Part shown: positions 41,088-50,861 of the stretch, in pieces
How the letters are laid out: each line of letters opens with the position of its first letter
Position numbering within the stretch: the first letter of the stretch is position 1
From: Xanthobacteraceae bacterium
GTDB lineage: Bacteria; Pseudomonadota; Alphaproteobacteria; Rhizobiales; Xanthobacteraceae
Length of the DNA: 64,000 nucleotides
Assembly: GCA_023954195.1 (NCBI GenBank)
Contig: JAMLIK010000004.1
Span: forward strand, 62,001 to 126,000
Direction of reading: 5' to 3'
Notes under the pieces: generated by a model
Told to the model about the DNA's origin: nothing
Seen by the model: the letters and a program-made list of their open reading frames with translations, nothing else
The model's database searches: none
Program-made: the position numbers and the translations under genes

Positions 41088-41612
41088 ATGAAGCGCGTCG
41101 TGGCGGCCTTGAGCAGCCTTCTGGTGCTGGGCGGCTGCGGCACCGCCATCGAGCCGTCGCCCGAACAGCCCGCCTTCTATCTCAGCATGGCGCATGGTGG
41201 GGCCAAGGTCGATGCGGCGACGGCCGCCTCGATGATCTCCGGCTACCGGCGCAACAACGGTCTCGGTCCGGTGAGCGTCGATCCCGGACTGATGAAGGCC
41301 GCCGAGGCCCAGGCGATGGCGATGGCGAGGCGCAACAAGCTCGATCACGACGTCGCGGGCACGCTGGGCAAGCGGCTCAACGCCGCCGGCTATCCGGCGT
41401 CGGTAGCGGTGGAGAACATCTCGGCGGGGTATCATACGCTGGCGGAAGCCTTTTCCGGCTGGCGCGATTCGTCGCCGCACCGCGCCAACATGCTGCACAA
41501 GGGCGTGACCCAGCTCGGCATCGCCGCCACCTACGCGCCGGGCACGAAATACAAGGTGTTCTGGGCGCTGGTCCTCGCCGCGCCGGACGAGAAGCCTGTG
41601 GCGGCGCGATGA
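41088..41612 (+). CDS. CAP-domain (SCP/PR1) lipoprotein
   Basis: 174 residues with a lipoprotein signal (KRVVAALSSLLVLGGC, lipid-attached Cys17). The CAP domain shows SGYRRNNGLGPVSVDP, EAQAMAMARRNKLDHD, VAVENISAGYHT and SPHRANML, i.e. the conserved histidine and glutamate positions of bacterial CAP proteins. Bacterial members are found in the envelope; their activity is mostly unknown. ATG 41088 follows GGGGGTTCGGAA. It lies 101 bp after cysA and probably has its own promoter. Confidence 0.86.
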   Translation: MKRVVAALSSLLVLGGCGTAIEPSPEQPAFYLSMAHGGAKVDAATAASMISGYRRNNGLGPVSVDPGLMKAAEAQAMAMARRNKLDHDVAGTLGKRLNAAGYPASVAVENISAGYHTLAEAFSGWRDSSPHRANMLHKGVTQLGIAATYAPGTKYKVFWALVLAAPDEKPVAAR

Positions 41613-41638
41613 CCGGCATGTGATCGCCTGGCGCATAT

Positions 41639-41733
41639 CCGTTCCGGTCAAGCCGGAACGGGGCTTCATCCTTATATTTTAAAGCGTTTTCTTTGCGCGA
41701 ACCGGGTCTTCCCTTGGCCTCAGAACGCTATAG
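41639..41733. repeat. dispersed two-hairpin repeat family 4, copy b
   Basis: A perfect 9 bp stem (CCGTTCCGG 41639-41647 with CCGGAACGG 41653-41661), a short AT-rich spacer, then AGCGTTTTCTTTGCGCGAACC and a complementary AGAACGCT end. The order of parts repeats that of 10728-10818. It lies right after the CAP-domain gene and may act as its terminator, and it also fills the leader of the patatin gene. Confidence 0.62.
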
Positions 41734-41809
41734 GCCAATTGATCGATTGACGGCGCCGGCCGCAATCGCCACGGTGCAGCCCGAATTGCCAATCAATCCG
41801 ACCCTCATC

Positions 41810-42982
41810 ATGCCAACATCCGACATTGCAAAATCTACGATTCCGGCGCAGGCGCAGCGTGTGCTTGTGCTGCAAGGCGGCGGCGCGCTCGGCGCCTATC
41901 AGGCCGGCGCCTACCGGGCGCTGCGGCGCTACGGTTTCGAGCCGCATTGGGTCGCCGGCATCTCCATCGGCGCGATCAACGCCGCGATCATCGCCGGCAA
42001 CTCGCCCGAGACACGGGTCGAGCGGCTGGAGGAGTTCTGGAAAATGGCCTCGGCGCCGGTGCCGTGGCAATCCGTGCCGTCGAACGACTACGCAAGATCC
42101 CTGTTCGGCGAGGGCAGCGCGGCGCTGATCGCCACCTTCGGCGTGCCCGGCTTTTTCATCCCGCGGATTCCGCCGACGCAGTTCTGGCCGACCGCGAGGC
42201 CGGAGGGGTTGAGCTTCTACGATACCTCGCCGTTGCGCGCCACGCTGGAGCGGCTGGTGGATTTCGACCGCATCAACGCCAAGGCGACGCGGCTCAGCAT
42301 CGGCGCCGTCAATATCGCCACCGGCAACTTCGTTTATTTCGATAACGCGCGGCAGAAAATCGGCCCCGAGCACATCATGGCGTCCGGCGCGTTGCCGCCG
42401 GGCTTTCCCGCCATCGAGATCGACGGCGAGCACTATTGGGACGGCGGCGTGGCCTCGAACACGCCGCTCGACTACGTGCTCGACGAGGAAACCCGCGCCG
42501 ACCTGCTGATCTTCCAGGCCGACCTGTTCAGCGCGCGCGGGCCGTTGCCGTCCACGATGCAGGAAGCCTTCGAGCGCGAGAAGGATATCCGCTTTTCCAG
42601 CCGCACCCGGCTCAACACCGACCAGCACAAGAAGATTCACAACGCGCGCAAGGCGGTGCGTGATCTGCTCTCGAAGCTGCCGGACAATTTGCATGACGAG
42701 GCTTCGGTCAGGTATCTCCGGAAGGCGGTCAAGGAGAACACCGTCACCGTGGTGCATCTGATCTACCGGCAGAAGAATTACCACGGCATGTCGAAGGACT
42801 ACGATTTCTCCCGTCTCGCGATGCTGGACCACTGGGCCTCCGGCGAACACGACGTCGACACATCGATGCGCCATCGGAACTGGCTGGAGCAGCCCCAGCG
42901 CGGCGAGACCATGGTGACCTACGATCTCACCGCCGAGGAGGATCGCATCGCCGCGCAACGTCCGCCGTCCATCACAGATTGA
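41810..42982 (+). CDS. patatin-like phospholipase
   Basis: 390 residues. Serine lipid hydrolase with the patatin catalytic dyad: nucleophile Ser52 in GISIGA and Asp211 in WDGGVASN; the oxyanion loop is LQGGGALGAYQAG. No signal peptide is visible. In this group it is commonly paired with 3-hydroxybutyrate dehydrogenase, as here (16 bp gap); a role in membrane lipid or polyhydroxybutyrate granule metabolism has been considered, but is inference. Start is uncertain: ATG 41810 has no clear ribosome site, and a TTG at 41693 falls within the repeat. Confidence 0.88.
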   Translation: MPTSDIAKSTIPAQAQRVLVLQGGGALGAYQAGAYRALRRYGFEPHWVAGISIGAINAAIIAGNSPETRVERLEEFWKMASAPVPWQSVPSNDYARSLFGEGSAALIATFGVPGFFIPRIPPTQFWPTARPEGLSFYDTSPLRATLERLVDFDRINAKATRLSIGAVNIATGNFVYFDNARQKIGPEHIMASGALPPGFPAIEIDGEHYWDGGVASNTPLDYVLDEETRADLLIFQADLFSARGPLPSTMQEAFEREKDIRFSSRTRLNTDQHKKIHNARKAVRDLLSKLPDNLHDEASVRYLRKAVKENTVTVVHLIYRQKNYHGMSKDYDFSRLAMLDHWASGEHDVDTSMRHRNWLEQPQRGETMVTYDLTAEEDRIAAQRPPSITD

Positions 42983-42998
42983 AACAGGAGCGCACGAC

Positions 42999-43787
42999 AT
43001 GGGTATTCTGACAGGCAAGACGGCGGTGATTACCGGCTCGACCAGCGGCATCGGGCTTGCTTACGCGCGGGCGATGGCGAAGGCGGGCGCCAATATCGTG
43101 CTCAACGGCATGGGCAAGCCGGAGGATATCGAGAAGGAGCGCGCCGGCATCGAGGCCGATTTCAAGGTCAAGGCGGTGCATTCGCCGGCCGACATGACCA
43201 AGCCGGCGGAAATCGCGGCGATGGTTGCGCTCGGCGAGACGACGTTCGGCTCGGTCGACGTGCTGGTGAACAACGCCGGCATCCAGTTCGTTTCGCCGGT
43301 CGAGGATTTCCCGATCGAGAAGTGGGACGCCATCATCGCCATCAACCTGTCGTCGGCGTTTCACGGCATCCGCGCCGCCGTGCCCGGCATGAAGAAGCGC
43401 GGCTGGGGCCGCATCATCAACACCTCGTCGGCGCATTCGCTGGTGGCCTCGCCGTTCAAGTCGGCCTATGTCTCCGCCAAGCACGGCATCGCCGGCCTGA
43501 CCAAGACCGTGGCGCTGGAACTGGCGACGCACAAGATCACCTGCAACTGCATCAGCCCCGGTTACGTCTGGACGCCGCTGGTGGAGAAGCAGATTCCCGA
43601 CACCATGAAGGCGCGCGGCATGACCAAGGAGCAGGTCATCAACGACGTGCTGCTCGCCGCCCAGCCGACCAAGGAGTTCGTCACCGTGGAGCAGGTGGCG
43701 GCGCTCGCGGTCTACCTGTGCGGCGACGACGCCAGCCAGATCACCGGCGCCAACCTCTCCATCGACGGTGGCTGGACCGCGGCTTAG
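42999..43787 (+). CDS. bdhA: 3-hydroxybutyrate dehydrogenase
   Basis: 262 residues, short-chain dehydrogenase converting (R)-3-hydroxybutyrate to acetoacetate with NAD. Cofactor motif GSTSGIGLA, NNAGIQF, the catalytic serine in NTSSAHS and YVSAKHG with Tyr and Lys are present; ISPGYVWTPLVEKQIP is typical of this enzyme. AGGAG lies 8 bp before the start. Its product acetoacetate is the substrate of the acetoacetate-CoA ligase encoded at 25-27 kb, linking both to storage polymer use. Confidence 0.93.
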   Translation: MGILTGKTAVITGSTSGIGLAYARAMAKAGANIVLNGMGKPEDIEKERAGIEADFKVKAVHSPADMTKPAEIAAMVALGETTFGSVDVLVNNAGIQFVSPVEDFPIEKWDAIIAINLSSAFHGIRAAVPGMKKRGWGRIINTSSAHSLVASPFKSAYVSAKHGIAGLTKTVALELATHKITCNCISPGYVWTPLVEKQIPDTMKARGMTKEQVINDVLLAAQPTKEFVTVEQVAALAVYLCGDDASQITGANLSIDGGWTAA

Positions 43788-43808
43788 TCGGCTGCTGAAG
43801 TTGGCTCC

Positions 43809-43932
43809 GTGCCCCGGGCGCGCTGCGTCACGAAGTGACGCTGCGCAGAACCGGGGCCGTCTCACGCACGGTGCTCACGACGATCCCGGTTCTGCGACGC
43901 AGCGTTACACGCTGCATCGCGCCCGGGATACG
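43809..43932. repeat. palindromic repeat family 3, copy c
   Basis: Two variants of the family 3 unit in opposite orientation: GTGCCCCGGGCGCGCTGCGT...CCGGGGCC and GATCCCGGTTCTGCGACGCA...GCGCCCGGGATAC, with inner hairpins GCGTCACGAAGTGACGC and GCAGCGTTACACGCTGC. It lies between the convergent bdhA and btuF genes. Confidence 0.78.
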
Positions 43933-43961
43933 GGCAGGCGAAAGCCGAACCCGCGAGCTTC

Positions 43962-44830
43962 TCAATCATCTTCTTTGCCGCCGGCCTCGCGCTCGGCGCG
44001 GCGGATTTCGCTGACGATGCGGTCCAGCGCGTCGGCGACCGCCGGGCCGCCGCACACCGTCAGCCGTTCCGGCACCACGAGGCGCTTCGACGGCGGATAA
44101 AAATGGTCCAGCGCCGGGTGCATCAGGAAGGCGCGGCCCTCATCCTCGGCGAAATCGCTGTCGCTCGACACCACGATGAAATCCGGCCGTAGCTTGAGGA
44201 TGGCTTCCAGCGAGGCGAAGCCGCCGAACTGGAGCCCGAGTTCGCCGGCGGCGTTCGACAGGCCGACTTCCGCCAGCAGCGAACTCATCAGGCTGCGGCC
44301 GCCGGACACCCAGCCGCGCCGCGAGACCGGCAGCACGCGGTAGCGTTTCCGCGCCACGAATTGCCGCGTGCGCGCGATCGCGGCATCGATCCGCGCGACC
44401 TCGGCTTCGGCGCGATCGGGATGTCGCGTGATTTCGCCCATCTTGCGGATCTGGGCTTTCGACTCGTCGAGCGATTGGGCGATGTCGAAGGCGACCAGCG
44501 TTTCGCCGTGGGCTTTCAGCAGGTCGCGGGTGGCGCGCTTGGTGAAGCTGCTGGCGACCACGATGTCGGGACGGAGCACCAATACGTCCTCGGCCTCGCC
44601 CGACAGCCGCGGATAGCGATGCGCGTCGGCGGAGCCGCCCCAGCGCGCGTTGTCGCGCGCATAGGGGCCGAGGCCGAGAATCTGCGCCGGGTCCGCCAGC
44701 GCCACCAGCAACTGGTCGGTGCACGCGTTGATCGAGGCGACGCGCGGCAATGCCGCGGCGTGCGCTGGCGCCACCGCCATGACCGCGATCGCGGCCAGAA
44801 GGCCAGTTGATCGTCTTTTGCGCCTCGCGC

Positions 44831-44834
<4 letters not shown>
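43962..44834 (-). CDS. btuF: cobalamin ABC transporter, substrate-binding protein
   Basis: 290 residues with an export signal (RRSTGLLAAIAVMAVAPAHA). Class III helical-backbone binding protein: RVASINACTDQLLVAL, RPDIVVASSFTK and SRRGWVSGG are typical of BtuF/FecB-like proteins. The GTG at 44834 shares GTGA with the btuD stop; an ATG at 44846 in frame is the alternative. A longer frame to 45341 is read-through antisense of nothing real. Last gene of the riboswitch-controlled B12 operon; the ligand B12 is inferred from that context. Confidence 0.87.
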
Positions 44835-45606
<772 letters not shown>

Positions 45607-45610
<4 letters not shown>

Positions 45611-46650
45611 CCGACGCCGCCTCCCAGCGCGCGGCGTTCGCGCATGATCAGATAGAGGAAGAACGGCACGCCGATCAGCGAGGTCAGCACGCCGACCTTG
45701 ATATCGCTGGTAGAGGGAATGACGCGCACCGCGATGTCGGCGGCGGTGAGCAACGCCGCGCCGGCCAGCGCGCTCGGCACCAAGAGCCGCGCCGGATCGT
45801 AGCCGACCAGCGGCCGCATCAGATGCGGCGCGATCAGGCCGATGAAGCCGATCGAGCCGGTCACCGCCACCGCGCCGCCGACGCCGAAGGCGACGCCGAG
45901 GATCACGATCAGCCGCAACGAACCGACGTTGACGCCGAGGCTCTGCGCGGTTTCCTCGCCGAGGCTGAGCGCGCGCAACGCGCTGCGCTGGCTCATCAGG
46001 ACGGCCGCGCCGATGGCGATGAACGGCAGCGCCAGCATGACGTGGCGAAAACTGCGATCCTCCAGCGAGCCGAGCAGCCAGAACGCGATCTCCAGCGCCA
46101 CGAAGGGGTTGCTGGAGAGATTCATCGCCAGCGCGGTGGCGGCGCCGGCGAGGCTGGAAATCGCAAGCCCCGCGAGAATCAGGATCAGCAGGCCGGCGTT
46201 GCGCCCCGCCACCGCCAGCAGCGCGAACACCGAGAGGAACGCCATCGCGATCGCAGCAGCAGGCAGCGCGTAGGAGCGCACGTCGGCGAGCCCCAGCGCG
46301 ATCACCAGCACCGCGCCGAACGCCGCCGCCTGCGGCGCGCCGAACAACGAGGGCGACGCCAGCGGATTGCGCAGCAAGCCTTGCAGCGCCGCGCCGGACA
46401 GGCCGAGAATGCCGCCGATGGCAACCGCGAGGATGGCGCGCGGCAGCCGGATCTGCCGCACGATCACCTGATGGACGTCGTCGCCGCCGCCGAACAGTGC
46501 TTCAAGCACTTTCAGCGGCGACATCCGCACCGGGCCGACGCCGAGCGAGATCACCGCCAGCAGCGCGACCAGCAGGACCATCGCGACGATGGTCCCGGTG
46601 CGCCGCGCGGCCGCCCCCTGGCTGTCACCATGTGACGTTGAAGCCTCCAT
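45607..46650 (-). CDS. btuC: cobalamin ABC transporter, FecCD-type permease
   Basis: 347 residues with about ten predicted membrane helices. RLPRAILAVAIGGILGLSGAALQGLLRNPLASP (read in parts), GSIGFIGLIAPHLMR and the C-terminal GVPFFLYLIMR are typical of FecCD/BtuC permeases. The start lies 26 bp inside the end of btuB, so translation is probably coupled. The first 20 residues are hydrophilic. Confidence 0.91.
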
Positions 46651-48583
46651 AGACCGCCGGCCCGGTGGTGCCGAAGTTCATCACTTCCTGATAGTGCGCG
46701 TTGAAGATGTTCTCGCCGCGCAAAAACCCCTTCCAGTTATCGTCGATCTTGTATTCGGTATAAAGATCGACGCGAGTATAGGCGGCAAGCGGATACATCT
46801 CGTCGGTGCCGCTGAAGCGATTCGACACATGCAGGATGCGCGGCTCGATCAGCCAGCGCTCGGTCGGCGTGATGGTGAGCGCGATGCGGGCGAGGTGGTT
46901 CGGCCGCCGCGCCAGCACCAGGCCGGTGTCGAGGTCGCGCGATTCCAGATAGGTGTAGGCGGCCTTCAGCCGCAGCTTGCCCGGCATGATGTCGACGTCG
47001 CCGGCGAACTCGATGCCCTGGGTCTCGGCGTTGGCGACGTTGACGTACTTGCCGTTGAAGACATTGACCGGATCGTAGACGTAATCGATCATGTTCTTGA
47101 ATCGATTATGGAAGCCGGTGAGCGACAGCTTCATCCGGCCGTCGAACAGGCTCTGGTCGATGCCGGCGTCGTAGCCGGTGCTTTCCTCGGGCTTGAGGTC
47201 GGGATTGCCGCCATAGGGACCATAGAGCTGATAGAGCGAGGGCGCCTTGGCGCCGGTGCCGGCGCTGGCGCGCAGCTTGGTGCCGGTTTCGGTGATGTCA
47301 TAGGCCGCCGTCGCGCGCCAGGTTCCGAAGCTGGCCACATTGGTCACGTCGTCGACGCGGCCGCCGAGCGAAATGTTGAGACGCTCGCCGATCGGCAGCT
47401 TCCACAGGGCGAAGCCGGAGTTGGTGTCCTGCGCGGCCTGAAGGTCCGACAGCCTCGGGGTCGGGAACGGCGAGATGTTCGTCGTGGCGATGCCGGCGGT
47501 CTCATGCTGGGTCCGCGCGCCAAAGGTGAGCGTGCCCGCCTTGCCCATGTTCAGCGTGCCTTGATATTCAGCGCCGACGCTGTTGCCGATGTAATCGGTG
47601 ATCGCGTGATAGGTGTCGGCCGGCAGTTGGGTCGCGCCGTAGGAAATGTCGTTGAACGAGCGCAGCGTCTGGGTCGCGAAAGTGGAGATCGACTGGGTCA
47701 GCATGCCGCCGAGCGAATCGAACGCCGCCTTGGCCCATACCTGCCGCAATTGCTGCGTCGCGACCGACGGCGTATCCGGGAACGCGCCATAGCCGGCATC
47801 GTAGCCGCCGCGCGTGAAAGTCGAGGAAATCCCGGCGTCGAAGCGGACGCCGTCGCCGGCGTCGTAGCCGATCCGCGCCGAGCCGCCGACGCGGTTGAGG
47901 TGATCGTTTTCGAGCCGCGGGAATTGGGCCTGGATGGATGGCACGCGATAGCCGTAGCTGGAGAAGCCGTCGCTATGGGTGGCGGCGCCGGTCACCGCGT
48001 AGGACCACGGTCCGGTGGTCCCCGCGACCGACGCCGTGGTCGAGATGGTGCCGTAGCTGCCGGCTTCGGTGCGGATGTTGAATTGCGCCGGGCCGGTGCC
48101 TTTCTTGGTGATGATGTTGACGACGCCGCCCATGGCGTCGGAGCCGTACAGCGCGCTTTGCGGGCCGCGCAGCACCTCGATGCGGTCGATCAGGCCCGGC
48201 GCCAGCACCGCGAAATTGAATTCGGTCCCGATGCCGGTCGGGTCGTTGACGCGGACGCCGTCGATCAGCACCAGCGTCTGCCCGGTATTGGCGCCGCGCA
48301 GCATGACGCCGGTGGTGCCGGCGGGGCCGCCGCTCTGGGTGACCGCGAGGCCGGGCACCGAGCGCAGCGCGTCGACCACCGAGGTCGGGCTGCTGGTCGA
48401 CAGCGTCTCGCCGCTGATGACGCTGATGGCGCTGCCGGTCGAACTGATCGGCTCCGGCGCGCGATCCGCCGTCACCACGATATTGGGAAGTTCATCCATG
48501 CGCGACTGCGCGTTCGCGCCGCCGCAGATCGGAGACAACGCAAGACAGGCTGCCGTGCCGGCAGCGAATTTCCGGTAATTCAT
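46625..48583 (-). CDS. btuB: TonB-dependent vitamin B12 receptor
   Basis: 652 residues. Outer membrane importer of cobalamin. Signal peptide about 1-26, TonB-box-like NIVVTADR at about 34-41, plug domain to about residue 155 (ALRSVPGLAVTQSGG, LRGANTGQTLVLIDGVRV, IDRIEVLRGPQSALYGSDAMGG in parts), then a 22-strand barrel ending with a C-terminal tryptophan (NVTW), as required for outer membrane insertion. A cobalamin riboswitch sits directly upstream, so B12 should repress it. First gene of btuB-btuC-btuD-btuF. Confidence 0.93.
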   Translation of the reverse strand: MNYRKFAAGTAACLALSPICGGANAQSRMDELPNIVVTADRAPEPISSTGSAISVISGETLSTSSPTSVVDALRSVPGLAVTQSGGPAGTTGVMLRGANTGQTLVLIDGVRVNDPTGIGTEFNFAVLAPGLIDRIEVLRGPQSALYGSDAMGGVVNIITKKGTGPAQFNIRTEAGSYGTISTTASVAGTTGPWSYAVTGAATHSDGFSSYGYRVPSIQAQFPRLENDHLNRVGGSARIGYDAGDGVRFDAGISSTFTRGGYDAGYGAFPDTPSVATQQLRQVWAKAAFDSLGGMLTQSISTFATQTLRSFNDISYGATQLPADTYHAITDYIGNSVGAEYQGTLNMGKAGTLTFGARTQHETAGIATTNISPFPTPRLSDLQAAQDTNSGFALWKLPIGERLNISLGGRVDDVTNVASFGTWRATAAYDITETGTKLRASAGTGAKAPSLYQLYGPYGGNPDLKPEESTGYDAGIDQSLFDGRMKLSLTGFHNRFKNMIDYVYDPVNVFNGKYVNVANAETQGIEFAGDVDIMPGKLRLKAAYTYLESRDLDTGLVLARRPNHLARIALTITPTERWLIEPRILHVSNRFSGTDEMYPLAAYTRVDLYTEYKIDDNWKGFLRGENIFNAHYQEVMNFGTTGPAVYGGFNVTW

Positions 48584-48627
48584 AATGCCCCTTTCGTCGA
48601 CCCACCGTCGAACGTGTCAAGTTCGTC

Positions 48628-48820
48628 AACGGCCGGTCTCCTGGCTCGCGGTCATTATCCGGATCCGCCTTCCCGGACTCGTGTGAGGTCCAGTGGCATC
48701 GTGGATCGGATGACCGCCTACAGTTGCGGGGGCAGCCGCGGAATAGGGGATCGAAACAATCCCCGCACCGCATTCCCGTTTCACCTCCGTTGGAAAATCC
48801 TCGGGAGGCACCGTCGACGC
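48628..48820 (-). promoter_or_regulatory. cobalamin riboswitch
   Basis: Reading the minus strand: GGTGCCTCCCGAGG at the 5' end, the conserved core GCCCCCGCAACTGTAGGCGG in the middle, CCACTGGACCTCACACGAGTC nearby (GCCACTG element), and the B12 box AGCCAGGAGACCGGCC at 48631-48646. Order and spacing are those of the class I adenosylcobalamin riboswitch. The btuB start follows 45 bp after the B12 box, so ligand binding would block btuB translation or transcription and, through overlap, the whole operon. Confidence 0.95.
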
Positions 48821-48944
48821 TTTCAAACAAGCACAGCGCCCGGGCGCGCGCAACCGCGATCGCGCGATTTCTGTGGCGAGGGCGCAACAGCGCCGGATGG
48901 AAATGCGGCGCGGCGGATGCCGCAGAGGGGCAAGGATAGAGCCT

Positions 48945-48965
48945 CGTTCCGATTTGATCGGAACG
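48945..48965. repeat. half-element of repeat family 4
   Basis: CGTTCCGAT (48945-48953) and ATCGGAACG (48957-48965) form a perfect 9 bp stem with a three-base loop, like the first hairpin of family 4. The second hairpin is not recognisable, apart from a nearby GCGCTATAG. Confidence 0.5.
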
Positions 48966-49002
48966 GAAATGGCGCTATAGCGGAATTCGTTTGGATGGAA
49001 TT

Positions 49003-49087
49003 GTCATGCGCGGGCTCGACCCGCGCATCCATCAGAAAAGATGAGTCGCTTCAAGAGATGGATTGCCGGGGCAAGCCCGACAATGAC
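49003..49087. repeat. palindromic repeat family 1, copy d
   Basis: GTCATGCGCGGGCTCGACCC...GCGCATCCATC, a 21 bp spacer longer than in other copies, then GATGGATTGCCGGGGCAAGC and CCGACAATGAC. One arm carries mismatches, so this copy is more diverged. It lies between btuB upstream DNA and a small hypothetical gene. Confidence 0.8.
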
Positions 49088-49117
49088 GATTTTGCTTCCG
49101 TCGGAAGGCGGACGGCT

Positions 49118-49360
49118 CTAGGTGCCCGGCGGCAGTTGAATCATCGAGCGGGTCTTGGTCGCGGCGTCGTAAACCTGGACCTGCAACATCCGGTAGCGAT
49201 GCTTCAGCGCCAGTCCGGCTTCTTCGGCGGCTTCGACGGTGTCGTGGTGCGACTTGAAGTGACCGTCCACCACCAGCGAATAGCCTTCGGTCGGCGCCTT
49301 GTCGGCGCGAACGACGGTTTTGCGCTGCGGTTCTTCGAGCTCGAGTTTCGGCTTCTTCAT
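49118..49360 (-). CDS. small conserved hypothetical protein
   Basis: 80 residues, charged N-terminus ([14 protein letters not shown]) then a compact domain [41 protein letters not shown] read in parts, ending [11 protein letters not shown]. No cysteines, no signal peptide. It looks like a small soluble alpha/beta protein similar to hypothetical proteins of Bradyrhizobium-like bacteria; function unknown. GGGAGA lies near the start (ACGGGAGACGAC before ATG). Confidence 0.72.
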   Translation of the reverse strand: MKKPKLELEEPQRKTVVRADKAPTEGYSLVVDGHFKSHHDTVEAAEEAGLALKHRYRMLQVQVYDAATKTRSMIQLPPGT

Positions 49361-49646
49361 GTCGTCTCCCGTGTGGCGATCGCATTCGCCGCGACGATGC
49401 GGCGCTGGGAGAGATCGCCTTGATGGCGGCTTGTTCCGAGGGCAACAGCCCGCGCGTCGCGGAGCGTCGGCGAATCTGGATGCGTTGCGAATGTCGGCTT
49501 TTATACCGCGCGCGGCCTTGGCACAAAGGATTTCGCCACGGTCCCGGCGGCGGGACGCGGGGAGGGGCAGTCATGCGCCGCCGCCGATGGACAAATCGCC
49601 ATTGGATCAGATAATTGCCGGGCCGGTGGAAAGGAGCCGGCGCGGC

Positions 49647-50861
49647 ATGGTCGACGGAGTTGTCAATCTTCCGCGCGAGCGGGATGCGACGCTGCGCACG
49701 CTGACGGCCATCTCCATCGCGCATTGGGTCAGCCATTTCTACATCCTGGTGCTGCCGATGCTGTTCCCCTTCCTGCGGGAGCGGCTTGGCGTCGGCTTCG
49801 TCGAGCTGGGCTTCGCGCTCACCGTGTTCGCGGTGATGTCGGCGCTGACGCAGGCGCCGGTCGGCTATCTGGTGGACCGCGTCGGCGCGCGGCTGATCCT
49901 GCTGGTCGGTCTTCTCGTCGGCGGGCTGGCCTTCGTGCTGCTGGCGCTAAATCTGAGCTACGCCAACCTGATCGTCTGCGCGGCGGTGCTCGGGCTCGCC
50001 AACAGCGTCTATCATCCGGCCAACTACGCGATTCTTTCGGCGCACATGGACGAGACGCGGATGGGCCGGGCGTTCTCGATCCATACCTTCGCCGGCTTCC
50101 TCGGCGGCGCGGTGACGCCGGCCATCGTCGCCGGCCTGCTGCTGGCGCTGGGCGGACGCGGCGCGCTGATCGTCATCGGCGCCGTGGGGCCGCTGGTGGC
50201 GCTGCTGCTCGCCCTCGTCCGCGTTCCGGACGCGGGCGGCGCGGTTTCGGCCTTCGGCGTCGCCGCGCCAAAAGTGTCGGTGATGACGCCGGCGATCCTG
50301 CTGCTGACGGCGTTCTTCCTGCTGCTCGGGTTGTCGAACTCCGGCATCGGTTCCTTCGGCGTGGTGGCGTTGATGGACGGCTATGGCAGCACGCTGGCGG
50401 GCGCCAACCTGGCGCTGACGGCGTTTCTGACCGCCAGCGCGACCGGCGTGCTGGCCGGCGGCTGGCTGGCGGATCGCACCGCGCGCCACGGCCGGGTCGC
50501 GGCCGCCTGCTTCGGCGTCAACGCGCTGATCGTGCTGGCGATCGCGGTGACGACATGGCCGCAGGGGGTGCTGGCGGCGGCGCTGACCGTCGCCGGCTTC
50601 CTCAGCGGCGTGATCGCGCCGTCGCGCGACATGATGGTGCGCAACGCCGCGCCGCCCGGCGCGGCCGGACGCGCCTTCGGCATCGTCTCCACCGGGTTCA
50701 ATCTCAGCGGCATCGCCGGGCCGCTGCTGTACGGCTGGATCATGGACCGGCACATGCCGCATTGGGTGTTCGGCGCGTCGGCGATCTTCATGACGCTGAC
50801 GGTGCTGCTGGCGCTGATCCAGGAGCGGGGCGAGACGTCACGCTCGCATGACGCTCCTTAG
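49647..50861 (+). CDS. MFS transporter
   Basis: 404 residues, 12 predicted membrane helices. Loop 2-3 signature appears as [11 protein letters not shown] and the repeat in the second half as [11 protein letters not shown]. Substrate unknown; a fosmidomycin-resistance-like (Fsr) drug exporter would fit the N-terminal [22 protein letters not shown] 49647 follows AAGGAG by 10 bp; the frame is open upstream to 49299 but lacks membrane-protein character there. Its stop overlaps the stop of the next, convergent MFS gene by four bases. Confidence 0.88.
   Translation: MVDGVVNLPRERDATLRTLTAISIAHWVSHFYILVLPMLFPFLRERLGVGFVELGFALTVFAVMSALTQAPVGYLVDRVGARLILLVGLLVGGLAFVLLALNLSYANLIVCAAVLGLANSVYHPANYAILSAHMDETRMGRAFSIHTFAGFLGGAVTPAIVAGLLLALGGRGALIVIGAVGPLVALLLALVRVPDAGGAVSAFGVAAPKVSVMTPAILLLTAFFLLLGLSNSGIGSFGVVALMDGYGSTLAGANLALTAFLTASATGVLAGGWLADRTARHGRVAAACFGVNALIVLAIAVTTWPQGVLAAALTVAGFLSGVIAPSRDMMVRNAAPPGAAGRAFGIVSTGFNLSGIAGPLLYGWIMDRHMPHWVFGASAIFMTLTVLLALIQERGETSRSHDAP

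Larger units (their letters stand above)
48584..49117. other. 534 bp gene-free region upstream of btuB
   Basis: Holds, from left to right: the btuB leader, the cobalamin riboswitch (48628-48820), GC-rich spacer where the btuB promoter should lie, a family 4 half-element (48945-48965) and repeat family 1 copy d (49003-49087). No additional gene is supported. Confidence 0.7.

Noticed and set aside
46589..49423. 944-codon plus-strand open frame across btuB and the riboswitch
   Set aside because: Antisense to btuB and through a structured RNA; no protein motif.
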